Assembly (NCBI GenBank): GCA_030411725.1
Contig: MU839834.1
Location: 1,364,001 to 1,428,000, forward strand
Reading direction: 5' to 3'
DNA length: 64,000 nt
From: Echria macrotheca
Taxonomy: Eukaryota > Ascomycota > Sordariomycetes > Sordariales > Schizotheciaceae
The position numbers and the translations under genes were made by a program. Numbering within the stretch: the stretch's first letter is position 1; each line of letters opens with the position of its first letter. The notes beneath the pieces are model-generated. The model had not been told where the DNA came from and made no database searches. It saw only the letters and a list, made by a program, of their open reading frames with translations. Shown piece by piece: positions 35,302 to 48,374 of this stretch.

Positions 35302-36601
35302 TCATGTCTCCTTTGGTATCTGCCCCGGCTTGTTAGATAACAACCATGGCCTCCTATCCCAAAAGTCATCCTTGATGATATCCAGATGTTCAATCACAAT
35401 CGGCGCCTTTGCTCGCTTCTTCTTGTCCTTTTCGGCCTGCGACTTGGACTGCTGGATCGGCTCGGCCATCTTTTCCACCTCCTCGACTACGTTGTGAGTC
35501 CCTGGCTCGACGAGTTCATACTGCCTTTGGTTAGTAAGACGGAAACGAGTTGGGCATGTATTAGTGGGGGCTTACGTCTCTGAAGATGACGCTCCCTTTC
35601 TTGAATATCTCGGGCTCGTTGTTGTAGTTGATGTGGAACTTGGAGAAGAGAATCTCATTCTTGTCCGCCGAAAACGTTCCCTACTAGCAGCGTCAGAATA
35701 CCGTTTGTAGCTCAAATTTGATGATGGTGTTATGTACCTTGAGGGATTGCTCGGCCTCGGTAGCATCCATGCCGCCCAACTGGATTAGAGCCCAGAATGT
35801 GGTGTTGTAGAGGTTGTTGATATGGCCTGGTACGCATGTTGGAAACGGCACGTAGATAACGCCATTTTTACTCACAATCTACCTGTCGCCAGCTCATGTA
35901 ATCCCGGAGGTTCTGTATACTGGGGTAGCAGACTGCCCGGCCATCGAAGCTTGGCAGCGGAGGAGACAGCGGTATATCCGTGAAGTAGCTCGTCCACAGA
36001 TGGACATAATATGCTGTAAAAGTGGAAACGATGGTCGACACCAGCTTGCTTTACACACAGAAGAGGGTCAGACGGGATATATATCTTGGGTATAGCACTG
36101 GGCTGGTTGAGAGAACACAACTTACCTAGCTCGTCGTTCAAATAGGGTACAGCTTTTTTGGAAGACGAAGCTACGTCGAGTAAAATAATGTGATCAGCTG
36201 CCCATATTCACTACGGGTAGGTAGACAGGTCTGTGATTGGATATACCTGTACTCGTCGCTAACTCCATAGGCGATGGTGATGTCGGGCAGCTCACTCATG
36301 ACGGCGCGGGCTGCGGCATTCATGAGATCTAGCGCTCTCTTGTCATTGGGCTTTTCGAAGCCATACTTTGTTGAGAATCTTTTGGCGCATTTAGTCTCCC
36401 AGGACTCTTAGAATCGCGAGGATATAGGGATTCGTACTTTGTAAACCCGCGCCCGTCGATTCTCACAACCACCCACGTGTTGGGAAGGAGTTGGTCGGGC
36501 TGCTCAAACTGCTTGACATATTCGAATCTTACACACACAACATCAGCACCGTGGTCTCGAGGGAAACCTCGAAACGGCTCTTCTTACTTGGAGTTCGCCA
36601 T
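35302..36601 (-). CDS. THG1: tRNA-His guanylyltransferase Thg1
   Basis: 288-residue enzyme that adds G-1 to the 5' end of tRNA-His, the identity element for histidyl-tRNA synthetase; it works as a reverse (3'-5') polymerase. Eight exons: 36601-36588, 36527-36438, 36378-36247, 36170-36126, 36048-35876, 35826-35738, 35680-35576 and 35520-35302, total 867 nt. Metal-binding catalytic residues are all present: D29 in TWVVVRIDGRGFTKF, and D76-E77 in GVSDEYSFVF, the same numbering as the human enzyme. Further signatures are MSWRQVDCHINNLYNTTFW and KNEILFSKFHINYNN. A Lys-rich segment (KSQAEKDKKKRAK) precedes the C-terminal region. The gene is intron-rich compared with its neighbours. Head-to-head with SWD1, 393 bp apart. 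Confidence 0.96.
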
Positions 36602-36994
36602 CTCAGCTGAAAGTCGAGCGAAAGCTGCCGTCTTGTCAGGTACGTACCCTATATGTGAAAGATTACTGTGTAGACTGGTCTCGACTCTTCTTCACTCTTG
36701 CACCCCGCAGCTGTTGTCGCAGTGGCCCACACCCCGCAGGCCAGGGCGTCCACCACACGGAACTGGGGCTTGGCTGACGTGAAACCACAGTGGATCTCCC
36801 GCCGCAACCCTGCCGTGCCTTGCGTGCTTGCCCGCCCTGGACCCTGGCCCGCAGCCCGCTGCGAGCACCTGTTGACAGCCTTGACGCGGCTGGAACCTCC
36901 AATTCTGCGATTCCTTGCCCCGCGTCCCAAAATTGCTGTAGCTCTTGCTGCACCCACAAGACGACCGACAGCCCGAACAGAGCAAACCGATGCG
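36602..36994. other. Divergent promoter region THG1 / SWD1
   Basis: 393 bp between divergent start codons, GC-rich, no TATA element obvious. A 5' extension of the SWD1 frame runs through it without a plausible ATG. Confidence 0.6.
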
Positions 36995-38456
36995 ATGAAT
37001 CTTTTACTGTCAGACGACTATCTGCTTCAAGACTACCCCGAACACATCACCAACACCATCCGGTCGGGCCATTCGACATGTGCCCGCTTCAACCGCAAGG
37101 GCGACTACCTCGCCTCGGGTCGCGTCGATGGCACCGTCGTCATCTGGGATCTGGAAACCATGGGGGTCGCCCGCAAGCTGAGGGGACATTCGCGGAACAT
37201 CACATCCCTTAGCTGGTCCCGCTGCGGCAGGTACCTGCTCTCAACGTGCCAGAGCTGGAAGGCCATCCTCTGGGACCTGCAAGACGGGAGCCGGTATCGC
37301 GAGGTACGCTTCCGCGCCCCGGTCTACGGTGCTGAGCTTCACCCAGAACACCAGTGCGTCGTCTTTCCCCATCTCGAGATCAGCGCGAGCTAACTGCGGC
37401 GCAAACAGCCACCAGTTCGCGGCAGCCCTCTTTGAAGAACCGCCGGTGCTGGTCGACGTCACGGAGCCAGCAGATATACAATACGTGCTCCCTTCGGTTC
37501 AGAAACGGGCGGTTGTCGAGACGGATGCGGCGCTCAAGGAGAAACACGCGAAGGAGGACGCAAAGCACATGACGACGGCCATCGTATACACAGCCTCGGG
37601 CAAGCATCTCTTGGCGGGGACGAACAAGGGGCGATTGAATATCATCGACGCGACGACGCGCGAGATTATCTATTCGGAGAAGATAGCAGGTGGCATCGTA
37701 ACCACGCTGCGTCTTACCGAGTCGGGCAAGGTTCTCCTGGTAAACGCCCAGGATAGGATTATCAGGACCTTCCATGTGCCGAACCTGTCGGCCGAAGACC
37801 TCGATGTCGATACAATCCAGATTCCCCTCGAGCACAAGTTCCAAGACGTGGTCAATCGACTCTCATGGAACCATGTGGCCTTCAGCGCGACGGGTGATTA
37901 TGTGGCGGCATCGACATACAACAATCATGAGTTGTACATATGGGAGCGAGGACATGGCAGTCTAGTGCGCATGCTAGAGGGGCCAAAGGAGGAGCAGGGT
38001 GTGATAGAATGGCATCCTCATAAAGCACTGTTGGCGGCATGCGGATTAGAGACGGGCAGGATCAACATCTGGTCAGTCACCAGTCCGCAGAGATGGTCGG
38101 CGCTGGCTCCCGATTTCGTCGAGGTAGAAGAGAACGTCGAGTACGTCGAGAGAGAAGACGAGTTCGACATCCACCCGCAGGAAGAGATTCAGAAACGGCG
38201 GCTAGATCAGGAGGACGAGGATGTCGATGTCCTGGGGCTGCCTGATGACGGCGGGGTCGGCCAGGCCGTAAATTCATTCCGCATGCCCATCTTGTTCGAT
38301 CTGGGCGAGTCTGACAGCGAAGACGAGTATGTCAATGTGTCTTTCGGGACGCTGAGGCGAAAGAGCCCAGGCGAGGAAGACGGTGAAGCCAACGGGGAGG
38401 AGAAACCGCCGCCGCCAAAGAAGGGCGCCGGGCGCGGGCGAGGAAAGAAGAAATAG
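36995..38456 (+). CDS. SWD1: COMPASS subunit Swd1 (RbBP5-like WD40 protein)
   Basis: 468-residue WD40 subunit of the Set1/COMPASS histone H3K4 methyltransferase. Exon 36995-37353, intron 37354-37408 (GTGCGT, branch GCTAAC, AACAG), exon 37409-38456. The N terminus MNLLLSDDYLLQDYPE is the family start. WD repeats include GRVDGTVVIWDLETM and RYLLSTCQSWKAILWDLQD. After splicing comes HHQFAAALFEEPPVLVD, which links blades as in RbBP5. A NHELYIWERGHGSLVRMLEG blade follows, then GRINIWSV. The C terminus has an acidic EEN/DED-rich segment with EREDEFDIHP (the RbBP5 motif before the Ash2-contact region) and a basic GRGRGKKK end. Nuclear chromatin role by family. Confidence 0.95.
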
Positions 38457-39459
38457 CGAGATAAAATACCAACTAGCGTGCTACATTAGGTAGCCGAGAA
38501 CAAAATGAAAATAATGCGAGATATACACTTGCAAGACAGACCAAAACTGATTAGATGGTAGAGTTGAGTTGAGTTGAGTTGAACCACTTTCCAGCAACTG
38601 GACTGTGAGTGGGCAGTGCATGTGAGCAGAGAGTGATTCACCAAACCTTGAGCCGATTGGACGCCATGAGGCTGAGGATCGACTTGACTCACCCGGGCAG
38701 GAACCGGCAAGAGCTGACGCCACTGAACTCTATCAGCCGGTACGGCGCGGATACCTGCGGAATTGCTGTTTTGTGCGGCAAACGTACGTCCCTTTTTGTC
38801 CCTCTTCTGGTGGTGGTCGCCAGTGACGCCCTCCTTTGTGGCAAGTGGGTCGTAAGTGGGTCCGTCCAAAAGAGGCTTAGCAGGAGTTGCCGCGTCTTTG
38901 ACTTTGCAGCGAAAGGTTTTCAGACCCCCGTCGGCTCCATCTTTCTGTGCCTTCCCCAAACCATCCCTCAACCTCAACTTCGCGAACCTCCATCAAGCGC
39001 GTCAGAATTGCTCGATTCTGATCGCCAGCGAGTTTGCATCAGGGATTCGACTATATCGGACGCGGCAATTACGATTCCGACAGTATCGAGGCGTCGCAAC
39101 GCTGCGGGGAGCGACGGCGTAACGATCGCTCTTTTCGAGGGCCGCTGGCCTGGGTCGAGCGCGGAGGAAGTTCATCAACCACCATCACCGATTCCATCGA
39201 GAACCGATAGCTGCATCTGGTTTCCGGCATTTCCAGTACTAATATCTTTCTTTTCTTTCGGTATTTCAGCTCGGCAGCCTTTTTTTCTGCGCGCGCGCGT
39301 GCAAGTTACCGCGACGACCGTACCAGGGCCTGTTTTCCTCACGACCCGCCACTCCCTCTTCCCGACAGTCGCTGAAATCACGCGGCATTCATTTCCGACT
39401 TTCGATTTCAGCCCTTTCATTCTCTGCTTTCCGACTCGCGTTGATCGACTACCTCCATC
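38457..39459. other. Intergenic region SWD1 to RPB1
   Basis: 1.0 kb: SWD1 3' UTR and RPB1 promoter/5' UTR. A four-copy GAGTT repeat lies at 38561-38580. A plus-strand frame overlapping the RPB1 start codon is chance. Confidence 0.6.
38561..38580. repeat. GAGTT pentanucleotide repeat, four copies
   Basis: Four perfect 5-bp units just downstream of SWD1, in the likely 3' UTR or spacer. Confidence 0.85.
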
Positions 39460-42400
39460 ATGGCGAATCTAATCTTTGCCGAATCGTCGGCGCCCATCAA
39501 GGAGGTGCGGGAGATCCAATTCGGTCTCCTGTCGCCCGAGGAGATCAAGGGCATGAGCGTGTGCCACATCGTCTACCCTGAAACCATGGACGAGACGAGA
39601 ACGAAGCCACGCGATGGTGGTCTCAATGATCCGCTTCTCGGGTCCATCGACCGACAGTTCAAGTGCAAGACGTGCACCGAGAACATGGCCGAATGCCCTG
39701 GCCACTTTGGCCACATCGAGCTCGCGAAACCGGTCTACCACCCAGGTTTCATCAAGCGCGTCAAGAAACTCCTCGAGATCGTCTGTCACAACTGTAGCAT
39801 GGTTTTGGCCGATAGAGTTCGTGCAGTCCATCCTCTTGGACAGTTTCGATTTGATGAAGCTAACGCGTTTTTCCTAGTCTGACCCGGAGTTTGCGGCCGC
39901 GATGAAGATCCGCGACCCCAAGGTCCGGTTCCAACGGGTCTGGGCTGCGTGCAAAAAGAAGAAGCGGTGCGAGAACGAACCCGCGAAGAAGGCGGACGAA
40001 TCCGAGTTCGAACCCAACGATGATGCTAGCAAGGTTCCGCCGCACAACCACGGCGGTTGCGGAAACATCCACCCCACCGTGCGGCAGCAAGCCCTCACGC
40101 TCTGGGCCCAGACCGAGGGCAAGGACGAAGATAACGTCAAGATCAAGGAAAAGAAGATCATCACGCCCGAGATTGCGCTGGGTATTCTGCGCAGGATATC
40201 TGAAGATGACATGATTGACATCGGCATCAACATCTCGCAAGCACGCCCAGAGTGGATGATCATTACCGTCCTTCCGGTGCCGCCTCCGCCTGTCCGGCCT
40301 AGCATCTCGAATGATGGCGGCGCCGGCCCGCGAAACGAAGACGACTTGACGTACAAGCTGGGTGATATCATCCGCGCCAACGGCAACGTTCGCCAGGCCA
40401 TTGCTGAGGGTTCGCCGAATCATATCATCACGGACTTCGAGAACCTGCTGCAGTATCATGTTGCTACCTACATGGACAACGACATCGCAGGCCAGCCTCA
40501 GGCACTGCAGAAGAGTGGTAGACCCGTCAAGGCCATTCGCGCGCGTCTCAAGGGCAAGGAAGGTCGTCTGCGTGGCAACTTGATGGGAAAGCGAGTCGAC
40601 TTCTCGGCCCGTACCGTCATCACTGGCGATGCCAACATCTCTCTTGATGAAGTCGGTGTGCCTCGCACCACTGCCATGGTGCTGACGTATCCCGAGACGG
40701 TTACGCCATACAACATTGAGAAGCTGACGATGCTTGTTCAAAACGGTCCCAACGAGCACCCCGGTGCCAAATACGTGATTCGTTCGGACGGCACCCGCAT
40801 TGATCTTCGTCACCATAAACGCGCGGGCGCGATCTCTTTGGAGTATGGGTGGAAGGTTGAGCGGCATTTAGTTGATGGAGATTACATCATCTTCAATCGT
40901 CAGCCCTCGCTTCACAAAGAGTCCATGATGGGTCATCGTGTCAAGGTCATGCCGTACTCGACTTTCCGGCTCAATCTGTCGGTGACGTCTCCATACAACG
41001 CCGATTTCGACGGTGATGAGATGAACTTGCATGTTCCACAGACGGAAGAGACCCGTGCCGAGGTGAAGGAGCTTTGCATGGTTCCGTTGAACATCGTTTC
41101 GCCTCAGCGAAACTCGCCTCTCATGGGTATTGTCCAGGACACTTTGGCCGGTGTCTACAAAATGTGCCGACGGGATGTATTCATCACGAAAGAGGAGATG
41201 ATGAACATTATGCTCTGGGTTCCAGGGTGGGACGGCGTGATCCCCCGTCCGGCTATCTTGAAGCCTCGACCCAGATGGACCGGAAAACAGATCGTCAGCA
41301 TGATCATCCCAAAGATCATAAACCTGTTCAACAGCGGCAAAGGCGAAAACCCGCTATTCGATGATGGTCTCCTCATTCAGCAGGGAGAACTCCTGTATGG
41401 CTTGCTGAACAAGAAGATCGTTGGCGCTGCCGCCGGCGGTATCGTCCACCTTTGCAACAATGAGCTCGGCCCACAAGGCGCTATGGAGTTCCTCAATGGC
41501 TGCCAACGAGTTGTCAACTACTGGCTGCTTCATAACGGACACAGTATTGGCATCGGTGATACAATCCCTGACCCCGTCACCATCGCCGCCATCCAAGCGG
41601 TCATTGACAAGGAAAAGGACGAAGTTCGGGATCTCACAGTTCAAGCCACCAACAATGAGCTTGAAGCACTTCCCGGTATGAATGTTCGCGAGACTTTCGA
41701 GAGCAAGGTTTCTAAGGCCTTGAATACCGCTCGTGATCTTGCTGGTACCACGACGGAGAAGAGTCTCAAGGATATCAACAACGCCGTTGTCATGGCACGA
41801 TCTGGATCCAAGGGCACAACAATTAATATTTCCCAAATGACGGCGCTGGTCGGGCAGCAGAGCGTCGAGGGTAAGCGTATCCCGTTCGGTTTCAAGTATC
41901 GAACATTACCCCATTTCACAAAAGACGACTATTCTCCCGAAGCCCGTGGTTTCGTCGAAAACTCGTATCTTCGCGGCCTGACCCCCTCGGAGTTCTTCTT
42001 CCACGCCATGGCCGGTCGGGAAGGTCTCATTGATACCGCTGTCAAGACCGCAGAGACCGGGTACATCCAGCGTCGACTCGTCAAAGCCCTCGAAGATTCC
42101 GAAGCCCGGTATGACGGAACCGTGCGGAATTCCCTCGGAGACATCCTCCAGTTCATCTACGGAGAGGACGGCCTGGACGGAACTGCCATCGAGAATCAAA
42201 AGGTCGACTTCATCACGACCTCGAACCAGAAGTTCGATGAGGATTTCCGACTCGACGTCATGGATGAGGCCCGGTCCGCCAGTGATCTCGCGAAACTCGA
42301 GTATGGCAGAGATCTCTTGAGCGATCCCGCTACGCAAGCACTCCTCGATCTAGAGTACGAGAGCCTAATCGCGGACCGCAAGCTAGTCCGGACATTCGAT

Positions 42401-44852
42401 ATTCGCAACAAAGGAGATCCTACGATGCAGCTCCCGCTGAATGTCGCTCGCATTATCGAGAGCGCGAAGAAGCTGTTCAAGATGGATGACTTCCAACGCA
42501 GCGACTTGACACCCCAGGACGTGATCCCGGCCGTCAGATCTCTTCTCGATCGCATGGTCAGCGTACGCGGCGATGACCCTATCTCCAAGGAAGCCAATTA
42601 CAACGCCACCATTTTCTTCAAGGCTCAGCTTCGAGCTCAGCTGGCCTTCAAGCGCCTCGCAGTCAAGCAGAGGCTCAACAAGCTGGGCTTCGAGCATGTC
42701 TTGGGTGAGCTCGAGAATCGCTGGGCAAGAGCCGCGGTCAATCCCGGTGAGATGGTTGGCGTGCTCGCCGCACAATCGATCGGTGAACCCGCGACGCAGA
42801 TGACACTCAACACGTTCCATTTCGCTGGTGTGTCGTCGAAGAACGTCACACTCGGCGTGCCTCGTCTCAAGGAAATTCTGAACGTGGCTTCGAACATCAA
42901 GACTCCGGGTATGATTGTACCTCTGGACACGGACCATGCCACCCAGGACGCAGCCAAGAAGCTGCGCAATGCAGTCGAGCACACCAATCTTCGATCAGTA
43001 ACCGCTGTCACCGAAATCTACTACGATCCCGACATCACGACGACGACGATCAAAGAGGATGAAGATGCGGTCGAGTCCTACTTCCTGATTGGGGACCAGT
43101 CTGCGAACGAGTCTATCGATAACCAGTCTCGCTGGTTGTTGAGAATTACCCTGGACCGCCAGAAGATGCTCGATAAGGATCTTCTTGTCGACGACGTGGC
43201 CCATGCCATCAAGGAAGCCTATAAGAACGACGTGTCGGTCGTCTTCAGCGACAACAATGCTGAAAACCTGGTTATTCGCATCCGTTGCGTGCGCGAGGCT
43301 GGCGACAAGGACGACGATGGCAACAATATTATCGAGGACGACGTTATGCTCAAGCGCCTGGAGGAGCATCTCCTAGAGAAGTGCACACTGCGCGGTGTGG
43401 AAGGCATCGCGAGAGCGTTCTTGAACAAACGCCCAAAGCTGGTCGAGACCGATACTGGCGAGATGGTAAAGGGAGGAGACTACCCAGGGGCCCAAGAATG
43501 GTTCCTCGACACCTCGGGAACTGCGCTGCGAGAAGTCCTGACGGTTGACGGGGTCGATGTCACGCGCACTTATACCAACGACCTGTGGCAGGTTGTCGAC
43601 GTCTTCGGTATCGAGGCTGCTCGTTCTGCGCTCATGCGCGAATTGACCGACGTGCTGGCGTTTGACGGTTCTTATGTCAACCACCGTCACTTGGCTCTGT
43701 TGGTCGACGTGATGACGTACAGAGGTAGCATCGCCGCCGTCACGCGTCACGGAATCAATCGAGCGGACACGGGCGCGCTGATGCGTTGTTCGTTCGAGGA
43801 AACAGTCGAGATCTTGCTCGAGGCTGCCGCCGTCGGCGAGCTGGACGATTGCCGCGGTATCTCTGAGAACGTCATGCTGGGTCAGATGGCCCCCCTGGGT
43901 ACCGGACATTTCGATGTCCTCCTCGACCCCAAGATGCTCGAAACTGTCATGTCCAACAATTCTCGCATGGGTCTTATGCAGGGCATGACGCTCAAGGGCG
44001 CACAGTTGGATGGCGCGGCCACGCCGTATGACTCGAGCACACCCATAGCGGACAGCAGCATTCTCGGTGGCAGCTATTCTCCTGCCATGGGCAACTTCTC
44101 CCCCATCCAGGGTGCCGGATCTGATAGCCCGACCGGCTTCGAAACCAGCTATGGCGGAGGCTTTGGTTCGTCTACGAGCGGCTACGCGACGAGCCCGCGC
44201 GCCACCAGTCCTTTTACATCTTCGCCTACCTCGCCGTTCAGCAGCGGCGGCTATGGTGGGTATTCGCCATCCTCGCCGGCTGCCGGCTACTCGCCCAGTT
44301 CTCCTCTGCTGGACGTGGGAGGCAGGTATGCCTCGAGCCCCCAGTTCAGCCCATCTTCGCCATCTTTCTCGCCATCGTCGCCAATGCACAGACTCGGAAG
44401 CCCTACGAGCCCCAACTACAGCCCAACGTCGCCCAGCTACTCTCCCACGTCTCCGGCGGCAGCGCGACACTACTCACCGACCTCACCGGCGCAGTTCCAG
44501 TCGCCCACGTCACCGTCGTATTCACCTACGAGTCCTAGTTACAGCCCCGCGTCACCGAACTTCAGGGCGACTTCGCCCTCGTACTCCCCGGCGTCGCCAA
44601 CATGGTCGCCGACGTCACCGGATGCCTATTCTCCCACGAGCCCGAGCTTCCAGCGGTCTCCTGGTCAACAGCTGTCACCAACCAGCCCCGGCTACTCGCC
44701 AACGTCTCCTTCATTCTCGCCTAGGACTCCTGGTCCGGGTGCGTCTGGGGGAAGCGGGCAGCAATAGTAAGCTTACATTTGGTTTCCGCCCCCAACGAGC
44801 TTGCTTGCTAATCTTGAACCTTAGCTCACCAACGTCGCCTACAAACGACTGA
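39460..44852 (+). CDS. RPB1: RNA polymerase II largest subunit Rpb1
   Basis: 1757-residue catalytic subunit. Exon 39460-39816, intron 39817-39877 (weak donor GTTCGT, good CTAAC branch and CCTAG), exon 39878-44766, intron 44767-44824, exon 44825-44852. Signatures: zinc-binding clamp CKTCTENMAECPGHFGH; active-site loop YNADFDGDEMNLHVPQ with the three catalytic Asp; funnel; bridge helix/trigger loop TQMTLNTFHFAGVSSKNVTL. The C-terminal domain is degenerate: seven full YSPTSPx heptads mixed with YSPASP, YSPSSP, FSPSSP and linkers. The last heptad (QYSPTSPTND) is encoded across the final intron; without splicing the frame ends at GSGQQ. It is phosphorylated on Ser2/5/7 during the transcription cycle in all eukaryotes; here that is inferred. 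Confidence 0.97.
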
Positions 44853-45386
44853 ATCTGAGTGTTGTTTAGAGACAATGGCACGGCTGTCATTTCGGCACGT
44901 GTTGGCTGTCCCTTTCCGGGCGGTTCTCGACACTTGCTTTTTGCCATTTTCCTTTGGGCATATAAAGTCGCCAAAGCTGGAAAGGAGAAATGGACGACGG
45001 AGAGGAGAAGTCTTGGTAGAACAGGTCCGCGAAGTTTGTGTTTGTTCTTTCTCTCTTTGGGGCTCTTGAAAAAGAAAAAAGTTGAAGCGAGATATCCCAG
45101 AATTTTCCTCCCGTTTCTAGAGATGGACCAAAAGAATATGGAAATCGGAAAGAGAGACGAAGAGGAAGTCATCGAGATTGGTTTTTATTTTACGTCTACA
45201 GACTTGAGATTTATGGGGCGGGCGGCTGGGCAACTTTTTCTTGCGGGCTCTCTCGCGCGGTTGATGGTTGATGCATTGGAAGGGGGTCAGGGAAAGGGGT
45301 TGAGGGGTGCAGATGCGATGCGGCCCCAGTTCTGTAATGACCTCGGTGTGTGTACAAATAAGTCTATAAAGGGCATATTCTATGAT

Positions 45387-45401
45387 GGGGGGGGGGGGGG
45401 G
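45387..45401. repeat. 15-base G homopolymer
   Basis: An uninterrupted run of 15 G in the spacer downstream of RPB1. Length may be inexact because such runs are prone to sequencing error. Confidence 0.85.
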
Positions 45402-47631
45402 TGCTGAAGGAGCGAGAAATAGGCTCTAGATAGTCCCCCTTTGGTTGCTCTCGATTTGAGGCAACGAATAACAAGATAAATCTTGAACTCTTGGGTCCAT
45501 ATGCTTGTGAATATCTGCTCTATGTAGTAATGGTTTTCAATTCGCCGTCTGCCTTACCCAGCCGGGAGCGTTGTAGCTATAACTATAGGTGCGCTCGTTT
45601 GTCTATGCTATTAGGTAGCCAACTTCCAGCCGACGAGGCAAGGTTATTACGGAAGATGGGCGAAGACACCGAGGAAGGTATTTTTTATGAGGTTATAAAC
45701 AAAAATGATTATGAAGTTGAATGTGTCGTATGTGGATGAGGTAAGGTGGTTGCGGGGGGAGTGGTGAAGAGGTGGATGACGGGGCGGGAGTTTCCTAACC
45801 GCCCTTCTCTGGACTGTGTGGTTGGAATACCTTGAGGTAGATAGATATATAGGCAGCGGCAGCAAGATATTTTGATATCCGGATAACTACTTTTTCCGTC
45901 TTTCATCCCCGGGAAGGCAAGGGAAATGGGCAAGGGGAAAGGGGCAATGGCCAAGATGACGAAATAAGGAGGTATTCCCAATCGTTGGACAGCCATGGTA
46001 TGGCTATGGATGGTATAGTATCAAGTCTCATTGCATACAACTCTTTTTCTTTGCCCTCGTTTATAACTCCAAGGGGGCACAAATACCGTGGAAGATACAT
46101 AGATATCCCGTTCTTCTGCGTCGCGGTGATTATACGAGCAGGCAATTTCTGAGCACAAGAGACTATGACAAGTCCCTTCATAACAACTAATCGGATCAAA
46201 TCTTACAAAAAAAGTCGCCCATTCGAGGTCTTGAGTCCTAATTCCTCACCCTCCGAGATAGGAGTCAATCAACTCAGCCGACCGGCCACTCCAACGGCCC
46301 GAGAACAAAGAGTGGCTGAGTCGGGCCGGCTGTTCTTGTGTCTTTGGCCCGGCTGGGGTCCTTGGATAACCTCGCCTCTTGTTGGCCTTGTCTCTTTCCC
46401 CCGAGAAGGTGATGTGATATATCTGCGTCATGTATCATGTGTCTTGATGGGCGCGTCCAAGCACCCAGTGAGTCCTGCGGATCATACATTGTTTACGAAC
46501 TCACCGACTTTCCAATGCGGGCATGAAGATGTGCGGGTGTCGGGTAACAACACCATGGGGAAATGAAACGTGAACATGTACCCTTGTTTATCGGAAGTGG
46601 GGGTTGGTGATGTTGTTTTGCGGGACACCAATGGTGTTGGTGACGAAAGCTGGCCCGGTTTCCTCTCGGTTTCGGGGCAATTAAGCGCGCTGCCCAGCTT
46701 CCTGGAAAGAAACAAATCTGAAAAAGCCAGTCATGCGCAGAAAGTCGTTACCAATAGCTGCAACATCGATATAGCCGCCAAATTGTCAAATTTCTGGTGT
46801 GTCTTGCCAGCTGACGTCGAATGAGAGACTTCAAGGAAAGGATTCCGAGCCACAGACTCGCCTCATTAGCCGGCATTGATACAGCGGAGACTTTGGAGGT
46901 TGGTGGGAACCTTGATACCGCCATGTGACGGCTTTGCCTCAAAAGTACCTTTGTTGTGGTTACCATGGGAGCCTTAGGGGAGCGGCCGCCTTCCGTCCCT
47001 TTCCCTCCCGAAGACTCCACTCATCCCGTCTCCGGCTTGCGACCCAGAGGGCCATTCTCACAGCGGGATTTGACCGATGTGCACAAGTCAGCGCTTTAGG
47101 CATGTGGTACCCAAGGACGACGGCAATCGGGGAAGGGTGTGTATCCATGAGAGAGAGCGAGGGTTGTGTCGCAGTGGCCATTTATGGAGGCTTCTACGAG
47201 ACGTAGGAAAGGGGCTCGCGTACCTCTCGATAGAAAAATATTTCCCTGTCATGCAAATGCACGTATCCCTACAAGTCGCTTGTCGAGAAGTGGCCGCGGG
47301 GGAATGGTGCATGGGCGTTTGATTCCATTGGCGGTTCTAGAATGGGAACGCGCTTGGGTGGCAATCTCCGTGATTAGGAGCCGGTCGAGGGCGGAGAGAA
47401 TATAACATCATGACTTGTTGACCAGTGGCAGCAGAGCTACTGTAGGCGGCAAGTGGGATCAGGCCGAACTTTTCGGTTCTCGACGTCCAATCCAGGGACA
47501 TTGTTGCACGACCGTGGAAAGGCAGGCGGAAACCGGATGGCAGCTCGGCTGCTCGCCTCCTCGCACAAGCATGTTTTCGGACATATTTGTCGTGAAACCA
47601 TAGCTTGTCATGCGGAGCTAGCTCCTGCTTC

Positions 47632-47652
47632 CCACCACCACCACCACCACCA
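47632..47652. repeat. CCA trinucleotide repeat, seven units
   Basis: Seven perfect CCA units in the gene-free stretch; no coding support around it. Confidence 0.9.
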
Positions 47653-48336
47653 GCCTTGGCTTCACGCGGCCTTTTTGACGTATCAACCCTAGGAGGCAGT
47701 GAGAAATCGCCTGCGATGGCTCCACTTCCATGATTTGCCTTGCTCCTTGTCGTTCCACGACCAACCATGGATACCGTGCTGAACTCGGAAAGCTGCGGAG
47801 CCGGGCCAGGCGGAGTTGCAAGCTTGCGCTTGCCGGTGACGCCGGTGAAGCTGGTATGCCCGGAGATATGTAATTTCGAATGCAGACGGAGAGTTCAGAC
47901 AGAGCCAGCATCAGCGTCCTCTTGAACATCGTACCCCGGAACCCCGATAGGTGCATATAAGTGGCCGATGGCGCTCTGGCTCGGACTCTCAACGGTACGG
48001 AGCTGAGAAAGGACCTTCTCGGATTTGGCCATAGCTGTCTCCTATGTACCGGCATGGGAGACCTTGTGGATGTCAAATAGATAATCGGGGCTTTTAACCT
48101 TCCCGTGGCACGAGGGGCAACTGGTCGTCTGTGGCCCCAAGCCACCGAGGAAACCTTGACGCGACCATGTGTCTGACAGGTTGGACAGCCCGGGGTTGCT
48201 TGCCGCCGCCACGCCTGACGGGAGTGACGAGAGCCGCAGAACCCAGCAGCAGCACAGTGCGCTCGCACTGGCCTTGATGTCTCCTCCTGCTTCATCCATT
48301 TGAGTAGGGCCCTAGCTGACGTCGGGCATGTCGAGC

Positions 48337-48374
48337 CCGTCTGTCCGTCCGTCCATCCGCCCGCCCGCCCGCCG
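48337..48374. repeat. CCGT/CCGC tetranucleotide microsatellite
   Basis: About nine 4-bp units, first of the CCGT/CTGT type, then CCAT, then CCGC. A composite microsatellite in the gene-free stretch. Confidence 0.85.

Noticed and set aside
39860..40867. 335-codon minus-strand frame opposite RPB1 exon 2, and a similar 365-codon one at 43373-44470
   Set aside because: Antisense shadows of GC-biased codons; Arg/Val/Leu-rich products without family features.
45123..45407. 94-codon ATG frame ending in GGGGGC after the G15 run
   Set aside because: Lies in the likely RPB1 3' UTR, no motif, and its end depends on homopolymer length.
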